Source: Candidatus Pacearchaeota archaeon
GTDB taxonomy: Archaea; Nanobdellota; Nanobdellia; Pacearchaeales; GW2011-AR1
Direction: 5' to 3'
NCBI GenBank assembly: GCA_018303845.1
Contig: JAGVXH010000003.1
Location: 62,001-126,000 of the forward strand
Length of the DNA stretch: 64,000 bases
The notes beneath the pieces were generated by a model. That model was not told the origin of the DNA. It saw only the letters and a program-made list of their open reading frames with translations, and did not search any database. Position numbers and translations under genes: made by a program. Positions 19,444 through 26,911 of the stretch are shown piece by piece. Within the stretch, counting starts at the first letter, position 1; each line of letters opens with the position of its first letter.

Positions 19444-20640
19444 CTATTTCTTTCTAATCACATAGACCTCGCATCCAACTCCAACCTTCTCGCCAAAATC
19501 AACCCCCACATCATCCCCCTTCTTCGCCATCTCAACTCTCTTCCCGTCAAGTTCAATACTCAAAACCCTAGATCGCCTAACCCCAACAGAATCCGAAATC
19601 AAATAAACCTCGTCACCAACACGAAGCTTTCCTGCATTCATCAAAACCGAACACACACCAACCTTCTTCCAAAACTTATAAATTTTCCCAACAAATTCCT
19701 TCTTCTCTTCCTGATCTCCATGCTCACTAAAAGAAAAATCATCCGCAGTCGGCATACCCAAATAAAATCCAGAGCTAACTCCTCGATGGTATACCTTCCT
19801 CAAATTCTCTAATCCCTTCCTTATCCCTTCTTTCTCATCCCTTGTCTCTGGCCATCCATCAAGCGCCTTCCTATATTCCCCAACTACAGCAGAAACATAT
19901 TCAGGTCCCCGATTCCTTCCCTCAATCTTAAAACTCATCACCCCTGCCTTCTTCATCTTTTCAATAAAAGGCAGCGTGCACAAATCTTTCGCCGACATAA
20001 CTCGCGAATTTTCAAGCACAAGCTCATTTCCTCTCTCGTCCAAAACTTTCCAAGATCGGCGACAAAGCTGCGCACATTTCCCGCGATTAGCCGACAAACC
20101 ACAAACATGCTGCGACATAAAACATCGCCCTGAAACCGCAACGCACATCGCCCCATGACAAAAACACTCAACATCTATAACCTTAGCAATCCGCGCAACC
20201 TGCTTTAAAGACAACTCACGAGCCAAAACAATCCTAGTAGCTCCAAGCTTCTTGTAAAACTTAGCAGCCAAAACATTCGAAACCGAAGCCTGAGTAGAAA
20301 CATGAAAAGGAATTTTCAACTTAAAACAAAGTCCAATCACAGCCAAATCCCAACAAATCACGGCGTCAACCTTCCCCTTCACTTTCCTCAAAATAGCCTC
20401 AACTCTTTTCAGCTCCTCATCATAAACCACAACATTCAAAGTCAAATACATTTTAACCTTTCCACAAATTTTTCTAATTCGACCCAAATCTCTCAAAGAA
20501 AAATTCTTCGCCGAATCCCTCATATTAAAACCCCTCAAACCAAAATAAACCGCATCAGCTCCACTTACTACCGCAGCCCTCAAATTCCGAAAATCCCCAA
20601 CCGGCGCCAAAAGCTCATATTCCATAAACAACGAAGACAA
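19444..20640 (-). CDS. U32-family peptidase/tRNA-rRNA hydroxylation protein
   Basis: ELLAPVGDFRNLRAAVVSGADAVYFG, ELSLKQVARI, CFCHGAMCVAVSGRCFMSQ, FKIEGRNRGPEYVSAVV. Confidence 0.9.
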   Translation of the reverse strand: MSSLFMEYELLAPVGDFRNLRAAVVSGADAVYFGLRGFNMRDSAKNFSLRDLGRIRKICGKVKMYLTLNVVVYDEELKRVEAILRKVKGKVDAVICWDLAVIGLCFKLKIPFHVSTQASVSNVLAAKFYKKLGATRIVLARELSLKQVARIAKVIDVECFCHGAMCVAVSGRCFMSQHVCGLSANRGKCAQLCRRSWKVLDERGNELVLENSRVMSAKDLCTLPFIEKMKKAGVMSFKIEGRNRGPEYVSAVVGEYRKALDGWPETRDEKEGIRKGLENLRKVYHRGVSSGFYLGMPTADDFSFSEHGDQEEKKEFVGKIYKFWKKVGVCSVLMNAGKLRVGDEVYLISDSVGVRRSRVLSIELDGKRVEMAKKGDDVGVDFGEKVGVGCEVYVIRKK

Positions 20641-20757
20641 TTCAAAGTTTTAAATCTAACCACAATTCATAAAATAAAACATCCTTCTCCCTATTGCGTC
20701 GTAATTTCAAAGTTACAAACCCACAAAACTTTATAAACTTTAAAATTCTAAACCCAT

Positions 20758-21000
20758 ATGGAAAAAACAGCAAGACAAGTAGAAAAAAACATCTCCGCTA
20801 GTTTCGGCTACGTAAAAAAAGACATGCTAATGCTAAACGACGCTTTCTCAGACCTCCACGATAAAGTCCAACACCTTTCCTTAAACCACGCAATGCTCCT
20901 AGAAGAAATCACAAAACTTAGAGCAGAAGTAAGAAACGGGAAATCAATCCCGACGACAAAGGGAAAAACCATAAAAAAAGTTGTAAAAAAAAAGAAATAA
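20758..21000 (+). CDS. small coiled-coil protein with lysine-rich tail
   Basis: 80 aa ORF ending KGKTIKKVVKKKK. Confidence 0.6.
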   Translation: MEKTARQVEKNISASFGYVKKDMLMLNDAFSDLHDKVQHLSLNHAMLLEEITKLRAEVRNGKSIPTTKGKTIKKVVKKKK

Positions 21001-21107
21001 TCAAGAATATCAAAGACCAATTCTACTAACAAACAAAATCTTTAAAAACACAAATCATGAATAGATACTAGTTAAGTTAAATCTACAACGAGAAATAACA
21101 AAACAAA

Positions 21108-21179
21108 GCCTCAATAGTATAGTGGTTAGTACACAGCCCTGTCGCGGCTGAGATCCGGGTTCAATCCCCGGTTGGGGCG
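21108..21179 (+). tRNA. tRNA-Asp (GTC)
   Basis: GCCTCAA...TTGGGGC acceptor, anticodon arm CAGCC-CTGTCGC-GGCTG. Confidence 0.93.
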
Positions 21180-21180
21180 T
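21166..21180 (+). repeat. attL core (tRNA-Asp 3' end)
   Basis: CCCCGGTTGGGGCGT identical to 45513-45527. Confidence 0.85.
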
Positions 21181-21190
21181 TCTGAACAAA

Positions 21191-21210
21191 GTCGGCATTT
21201 GATGGGTGCT
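21191..21210 (+). repeat. Integrase arm-type inverted repeat, left
   Basis: GTCGGCATTTGATGGGTGCT; reverse complement of 45481-45500 with one mismatch. Confidence 0.8.
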
Positions 21211-22453
21211 GGACAAATATACAGCATTTATACAATGGCCTTTTTATTTGCATATTCTTACGAACTTGATGAAAGTTGATCCATATCAGCATAAAGAAAG
21301 ATACCTTTCATGGAAAGAATCTGTAAAAAATGGCATCCCAGATATATCCAAACAAAACTCCGATATTATTTTAGATTACATTTTCGACATGGAACATGGT
21401 CTAAACATTTCAAACAAAAATGTAAAAGGAGCCAGAAGTTATACTAGATTAAACAGCCTAAAACAAAGAATGATATTTATGTGCAAAAAGTTTGAAGAAC
21501 TTTATGAGACAAAAGACATACTACAAATAAAGGAAAGAGAGTTCCATACCTTCTTCACCGACATGAGAAACGGAGTCATCAAACGAGTTGATGGAGGAAT
21601 ATACCAAAATCCCGCTGATTTTGTTAGAATACTCAAAGCATTTTGGCACTGGCACCAAAAAGTTAATCGTAAAAAAGGAATCGAGATTTATGATATAACT
21701 CAAGACTTAGATACAAGTGTACAAAAGCCGGAATGGGTATACTTAACTGAAAAACAAATATGGAAATTATGTGAGTCTGCCAATTTTAAATATAAAACCC
21801 TTTTTACCTTCCTATTCGACACAGGGATAAGAGCCCCAAGCGAATTAATCAACATTAAAGTTTCAGATTTGCAAAATAATTACCGGGAACTTAATATTAG
21901 AGACGAAGTGAGCAAAACCTTCGGCAGAAGAATCAAGTTAATGCTTTCTTCAAAAATCATAAAAGAATATATCAAAGTAAAAGACTTACAAGAGGATGAT
22001 TACTTATTTCCCATTAAATATGGCACCGTCAACGATTATCTAAAAAAATACTGCAAAAAGTTATTCGGAGACATAAAAAGTCCTGCTGGCCAAAAATATT
22101 CAGAATTCACCATGTATGATTTTAGACATTGCTCGTGTTGCTACTGGCTACCTAGATATAAGTCCGAGTCAGCATTAAAATATAGATTCGGCTGGAAAAG
22201 GTCTGAGAAGATTCATTATTATTCTGGAATGCTCGGCATGAAAGACACAATAAACGAAGACGACATGTTAGTCGATTTAACAAAAACCGAAATAGAAAAG
22301 AAGTTAGTGAAGTCAGAAAATGAGAAAAATGTTTTATTAGATAGGGTAGAATTTTTAGAGAAACAAATGGAAGAAATTATACCTGAGATTAATGAGATGA
22401 AGTTGTTAATTAGGGAATTTCAACTATTGAGAGTTCCCACGGTGTTATTTTAA
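21206..22453 (+). CDS. tyrosine recombinase/integrase with C-terminal coiled coil
   Basis: FDTGIRAPSELINIKVSDL, YDFRHCSCCYWL, YSGM; located directly after tRNA-Asp. Confidence 0.85.
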   Translation: MLDKYTAFIQWPFYLHILTNLMKVDPYQHKERYLSWKESVKNGIPDISKQNSDIILDYIFDMEHGLNISNKNVKGARSYTRLNSLKQRMIFMCKKFEELYETKDILQIKEREFHTFFTDMRNGVIKRVDGGIYQNPADFVRILKAFWHWHQKVNRKKGIEIYDITQDLDTSVQKPEWVYLTEKQIWKLCESANFKYKTLFTFLFDTGIRAPSELINIKVSDLQNNYRELNIRDEVSKTFGRRIKLMLSSKIIKEYIKVKDLQEDDYLFPIKYGTVNDYLKKYCKKLFGDIKSPAGQKYSEFTMYDFRHCSCCYWLPRYKSESALKYRFGWKRSEKIHYYSGMLGMKDTINEDDMLVDLTKTEIEKKLVKSENEKNVLLDRVEFLEKQMEEIIPEINEMKLLIREFQLLRVPTVLF

Positions 22454-22455
22454 TG

Positions 22456-22672
22456 TTAGGAAAAAGGCAAGGTAAAAATTCTGAGAAATGGTATATTCCT
22501 AGACTCCACGAAGACCGAGATTGAACAAAAACTCCAAGAGGTAGATAAATCTAGAGATATGATGGAAGAGCGATTGACGGCAATTGAGGGGCGTATAGAT
22601 ACGTTTATTGAAACGATGGATAGAGTTAATATTTTGTTTGGGAGGCTGGAGAGCGCACAAAAAAAATATTAA
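22456..22672 (+). pseudogene. Relic of a second integrase C-terminus
   Basis: Reading frame GIFLDSTKTEIEQKLQEVDKSRDMMEERLTAIEGRIDTFIETMDRVNILFGRLESAQKKY* resembles the integrase tail MLVDLTKTEIEKKLVKSENEKNVLLDRVEFLEKQM. Confidence 0.75.
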
Positions 22673-23451
22673 GCTTTTAGTTCGTAAACAGAAGTTTCTC
22701 TTTCTGACCAAAGCATTGGTTTTACATTATAATTTTTTATGGCTTCTATATCACTCTCTTTCACATTTTTATCTAAATCATTTATCATTAATATTGGTTC
22801 TGCATTGGCATTCATACTTTCACTCTCACGAATATCTAAAAAAGTAAAAAGAAATTTTTCATAAAATCCCTTTGTAGGATTATTCACAAGTTTTATTATT
22901 TTGGGGGGATGATTACCAATTTCTGGAATCATAAAATCTATTTTTTGCTTAAATCCCTTTCCTTGAATAAATACATCTGGGACAAAAGATATCTCATATT
23001 TTTTAAAATAATTCTTTACATCTTCAAAAAATATAGATTTTATTTGCTTTTGGTTTAACATAAACATATCTCCAATATTTATCATTGCCTGTATTAAATC
23101 CTTCTTTTTTTGAGGAAGCTCATCCCACGTACTCGTAACAAAAAGCTCTCCAGTCCCATTATTATAAGAAACACCCTGTCCCTTAGCAAACATATTGAAT
23201 ATCTCCTCTCTCTTTTTAGTAAACTGAAAGCCACTACATTCTAAATCATAAGAGATAAATCCATCATCAGTAAGATAATATTTATTTCCCACCTTCTTTA
23301 TATAAATCCTTAAAACATCATTATGCACATCTAAAAAGGGGGAATCCATTGAGATTAACTCATCACTTATATCTTTATAGGAAATGTTTTCCCTTAGCCA
23401 ATCTAAATATTTTTGAATTATATTTTTGCCACAAAATTCTTTTTCATTCAT
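22669..23451 (-). CDS. DUF1828/DUF1829-like protein
   Basis: DSPFLDVHNDVLRIYIKKVGNKYYLTDDGFISYDLECSG, C-terminal PDVFIQGKGFKQKIDFMIP. Confidence 0.7.
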   Translation of the reverse strand: MNEKEFCGKNIIQKYLDWLRENISYKDISDELISMDSPFLDVHNDVLRIYIKKVGNKYYLTDDGFISYDLECSGFQFTKKREEIFNMFAKGQGVSYNNGTGELFVTSTWDELPQKKKDLIQAMINIGDMFMLNQKQIKSIFFEDVKNYFKKYEISFVPDVFIQGKGFKQKIDFMIPEIGNHPPKIIKLVNNPTKGFYEKFLFTFLDIRESESMNANAEPILMINDLDKNVKESDIEAIKNYNVKPMLWSERETSVYELKA

Positions 23452-23891
23452 TTAAATAACTCCCATTGAAATATTAATTTTATCGGCTTGATATTACAAT
23501 ATTCTAGGTACTTATCTATTATACTTGGAAAATTCATTGAATCTTCTACTTCAAAAAAATCCGAAACAGGATAGGCAAACTTGTCTCCATAGCCTTCCCT
23601 ATACACGTGAACATGAGGACCTCGAACCTTAACTCCATCGGGATTTTTATGTTCTTTATCTCCCAAATCTAATCTTGATAATATAGTGCAATCAGTAGTA
23701 CGTAAATTTGATGTCACCAAACTAATTTCTATTGTACCCTGACGGAAATCTATTATAAAAATATCGCCATATTTGTCACAAACTAATTTTTCGGATAATC
23801 TAAAATGTGATTTCAACTCGAGGGAATTCCCTTTCAAAAATTTTTTTTCAATGGACATATATTCTTCCACTTCTGAGGCAGTTAAAGTCAT
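23448..23891 (-). CDS. DUF6978-like partner of the DUF1828 protein
   Basis: 147 aa; overlaps the start of the DUF1828 gene (coupled pair); RGPHVHVYREGYGDKFAYPV. Confidence 0.5.
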   Translation of the reverse strand: MTLTASEVEEYMSIEKKFLKGNSLELKSHFRLSEKLVCDKYGDIFIIDFRQGTIEISLVTSNLRTTDCTILSRLDLGDKEHKNPDGVKVRGPHVHVYREGYGDKFAYPVSDFFEVEDSMNFPSIIDKYLEYCNIKPIKLIFQWELFK

Positions 23892-24115
23892 AGTATTACA
23901 ACACTATTAGGTGTTTAAATAATTAATTAGTGACCCTTAGGAGCTTGTCCAGCTTCCTCTAAATCTTATCCAACTAAGATACAAACTTCAATTTCCGACG
24001 ATAAAACTCCACCAAAAGAACCCCTGCCCAAACCCATTAAGTTTACGAGTCTCAATAACCAAGTAGAGCAGGGATTTTTTGTCATTTCCCACATTATCTA
24101 TCCTTACCCATCCAA

Positions 24116-24244
24116 TCATTCACCCATGTCACAACCATCTTCAAAACCATCCGAATAAATCCTATTCAAAGTAGCATCAACTTCTTCGTCGGTTTTAGCG
24201 TCTTTAATTGTTCTACGGAATTTCTCGATATATTTATTTGCCAT
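24116..24244 (-). CDS. small ORF MANKYIEKFRRTIKDAKTDEEVDATLNRIYSDGFEDGCDMGE
   Basis: 42-codon ORF overlapping the methyltransferase 3' end. Confidence 0.5.
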   Translation of the reverse strand: MANKYIEKFRRTIKDAKTDEEVDATLNRIYSDGFEDGCDMGE

Positions 24245-24887
24245 TTTCACCTCCTGTAAAATTTAGTTCAGAAACAATCCATCGCCCATCCAACTCAATC
24301 CCAACCCACTTCCTTCCCATCTCTTCGCAAGCCACACAAGTAGACCCACTCCCAGCAAACGGATCCAAAACAACATCACCGACATTAGAACTATGCTCAA
24401 TCATTTTCTTCAACAAATCCAACGGCTTCTCGTGAGGATGATTCAACTTATTATGATTAATATGCGACGCAGTCTGCACGTCAGAAAAATTCTTAAAATT
24501 ATACTTCGGCCTCCCTTTCTCCAGAACCAAAATCAATTCATACTGATGCCGAAAAGCCCAACCCATCCCAAAATTATGTTTCTTCCAAACTATCAAATGC
24601 CTAATCTTAAATTTGGTATACCTCAAAATAAATTCCGTAAGAAAAGGGTAATGTTTCCAGTTAGTAAACAAATAAAGACTTTTATTTAGTTTCAAAACCC
24701 GATACATCTCAACCAAGGCAGAACAATTAATCAAAGGATTCTCATTGTTCTTTATCGTCTTATTGTTTAGCCCATACCCCACGTTATCTCCATAAGGCGG
24801 ATCAGTAACAATCAAATCAATACATCGACAAGGCATTTTTTTCATAACTTCGATACAGTCCCCCTGAATTATTTTATTTAATTCCAT
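24234..24887 (-). CDS. site-specific DNA methyltransferase (beta-class, DPPY), orphan
   Basis: DLIVTDPPYGDN and DVVLDPFAGSGSTCVACEEMGRKWVGIELD. Confidence 0.93.
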   Translation of the reverse strand: MELNKIIQGDCIEVMKKMPCRCIDLIVTDPPYGDNVGYGLNNKTIKNNENPLINCSALVEMYRVLKLNKSLYLFTNWKHYPFLTEFILRYTKFKIRHLIVWKKHNFGMGWAFRHQYELILVLEKGRPKYNFKNFSDVQTASHINHNKLNHPHEKPLDLLKKMIEHSSNVGDVVLDPFAGSGSTCVACEEMGRKWVGIELDGRWIVSELNFTGGENGK

Positions 24888-25074
24888 TTTTCTCCAAAAG
24901 TTTATTTAATTTTTCTTCAATAACAATTAGTTGCGACTTCAAATAAATCCTAGACAAACAATAATTATTCAAACTAACATTCTCTGCACTAGCCAATTGT
25001 TTTAATTTCTCAAGCCGGTAAGTTTCTAATACAAGATGTATTTGCGCGTTCTTTTTCATGTATACTCTCCACAA
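24874..25074 (-). CDS. small ribbon-helix-helix-like protein
   Basis: NAQIHLVLETYRLEKLKQLASAENVSLNNYCLSRI. Confidence 0.6.
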   Translation of the reverse strand: MWRVYMKKNAQIHLVLETYRLEKLKQLASAENVSLNNYCLSRIYLKSQLIVIEEKLNKLLEKNGIK

Positions 25075-25153
25075 TCTCTCTCAAGATTTTATTTAATTCT
25101 CTAAGCTTAGCAATAATCTCCTCGCCGACATCTTCTGCAATTTCATTTTCCAT
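25010..25153 (-). CDS. small acidic ORF conserved between both elements
   Basis: MENEIAEDVGEEIIAKLRELNKILREIVESIHEK..., counterpart of MENISEDIGEQVIFQLRELIRLIEEK at 61430. Confidence 0.65.
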   Translation of the reverse strand: MENEIAEDVGEEIIAKLRELNKILREIVESIHEKERANTSCIRNLPA

Positions 25154-25272
25154 AAAAAATCAATCAAAACAAACCTTATAATAAATCGGAGAAAAAATAG
25201 TTGTTTCTTAGTAACTTTTTAGCCACTAATTTTTCTCCGATTCCATATATACAAAAACTCCCAACAAAATAC

Positions 25273-25428
25273 ATGAAAACTAAATGCAAACTTTGTGGTA
25301 TACCAAATGAAGAAGACTTTTGCCAAAGCTGTCTAGCCTTCTTCAAGCTGAAATACCCAAACAAAAAAGAGCTAAAACAAGTATTACAATGGCACAAAAA
25401 CCATACCCAACTAAACCAAAAAGATTAA
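25273..25428 (+). CDS. small zinc-ribbon protein conserved in both elements
   Basis: MKTKCKLCGIPNEEDFCQSCLAFFKLKYPNKKELKQVLQWHKNHTQLNQKD. Confidence 0.8.
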   Translation: MKTKCKLCGIPNEEDFCQSCLAFFKLKYPNKKELKQVLQWHKNHTQLNQKD

Positions 25429-25709
25429 TACCACTTGCTATATTATTAATACTAGCAACACTAGCCGCTGCAGCAACCGACGCTGATTTCGAAGAAATCC
25501 TAGCGCCATTAACAGTAATCTACGATCTAATCAAATACGCAGCAACGATTGTTTCCGGACTAGTAATGCTTTTTGCAGGAATCACATATATAGTAAGCGG
25601 TTCAGATCCAGGCAAACGAGAGAAAGCCAAAAACATGGTCATGTATGTCATCATCGGACTCATGGTAATATGGGCAGCTCCTTTTGTGGTAAATCTAATC
25701 TTGGGTTAA
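25389..25709 (+). CDS. VirB2/TrbC-like pilin
   Basis: Signal-like N-terminus then AATIVSGLVMLFAGITYIVSGSDPGKREKAKNMVMYVIIGLMVIWAAPFVV; paralogue at 60853. Confidence 0.75.
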   Translation: MAQKPYPTKPKRLIPLAILLILATLAAAATDADFEEILAPLTVIYDLIKYAATIVSGLVMLFAGITYIVSGSDPGKREKAKNMVMYVIIGLMVIWAAPFVVNLILG

Positions 25710-25714
25710 TAGAA

Positions 25715-26086
25715 ATGAAAGCATTATTTGTTTTTTTATTAGCAGTTGTTATAGGTGCGCCTATAACAACTGCCTTTAATTGCACTAATCTAACAGGAGA
25801 AAACCAAAACTTCTGCGACTATATAGAAAAACAAAACTGGCCTAATTCAGAAAAAAACGCCCTAATCGAAGAAGCAATCAACTCAGGAGCAGCAACTCTA
25901 TCAGGAAACTTTAAGTCAACGATGGGAAACCAAATCCCATGCCCTTTTGTGCTAAACAAATATCAAAAAAAATCAATAATCAGCGAAAATAATAAAACAC
26001 TTCTAATAACCATATCCAAAATCTCCCTACTAGGACTTCTTATCTACATTCCCCTAAGAAAATATTATCTTCAAACTCACTCCTAA
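25715..26086 (+). CDS. secreted/membrane-anchored element protein
   Basis: MKALFVFLLAVVIGAPITTAFNCTNLTGENQNFCDYIEKQ, paralogue at 60471. Confidence 0.7.
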   Translation: MKALFVFLLAVVIGAPITTAFNCTNLTGENQNFCDYIEKQNWPNSEKNALIEEAINSGAATLSGNFKSTMGNQIPCPFVLNKYQKKSIISENNKTLLITISKISLLGLLIYIPLRKYYLQTHS

Positions 26087-26910
26087 TGGCAACCTGCGGA
26101 ATAACAAACCTAGGATCTTGCCTCGTAGAAAACCTCTTCGAATTCCTACTCTACATTTTAAACCTCCCAATCAAAGCCCTACTAATCCTAATCAACAACC
26201 TAATGATAGAACCCGTAAACATAGAACTTTTCGCATCCACATGGGCTATAATAATTTACATCCTCTCTCTATTTTACGGTATAATAATTTTGATTACGGG
26301 ATTCAGATTTATGTTATCGGGAAACTCTCCTGAGCAACGAGAAAAAGCAAAACGGGAATTAATGAACAATATTTTAATGATAGTATTTGTCCAAGCAAGT
26401 TTCTTCCTCTACAAAATAATTCTAGAAATCATCTCATCAATTTCGACAGTAATCTTCAACCTGATCCCACAAACCTTCTTCCTAATAACAATAGACAACC
26501 TAAACAACATCGGACTAGAATTAATCCTTGTAATCCCCTATCTCGCGGTATTAGTTACAACCCTAATTTTCCTAACATTAAGATACATCTGCGTCGGAAT
26601 CGGCGTCGTATTATTCGCAATAGGAATTTTTTTCTATTTCATAGGACCATTAAAACAATACGGAAAACTAATCATAAATTATCTAGCAGTATTAGCAACC
26701 CTTCCCATTCTCTACTCAATAATTTTTTTGGCTTCGTCAAAATTTCTAGAACTTCCAATTTTTTCAGGCATGAAAATTATAGTAATGATTGGAGCCTTCG
26801 CGCTAGTAGACATAACAACAATTTTCTTAGTACTATTCGTAATAATAAAAGCAGCGAACACTCTATCTGGCCCAATCGGAACCCTAACAAAAGTCGCAGG
26901 AGTTTTATAA
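26086..26910 (+). CDS. VirB6/TrbL/CedA-like polytopic membrane protein
   Basis: 274 aa polytopic protein between the pilin and VirB3/VirB4, GFRFMLSGNSPEQREKAKRELMNNI; paralogue at 59653. Confidence 0.7.
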   Translation: MATCGITNLGSCLVENLFEFLLYILNLPIKALLILINNLMIEPVNIELFASTWAIIIYILSLFYGIIILITGFRFMLSGNSPEQREKAKRELMNNILMIVFVQASFFLYKIILEIISSISTVIFNLIPQTFFLITIDNLNNIGLELILVIPYLAVLVTTLIFLTLRYICVGIGVVLFAIGIFFYFIGPLKQYGKLIINYLAVLATLPILYSIIFLASSKFLELPIFSGMKIIVMIGAFALVDITTIFLVLFVIIKAANTLSGPIGTLTKVAGVL

Positions 26911-26911
26911 A

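Noticed and set aside
20302-20736. 144-aa ORF antisense to the U32 protease
   Set aside because: Overlaps a confident conserved gene on the other strand.
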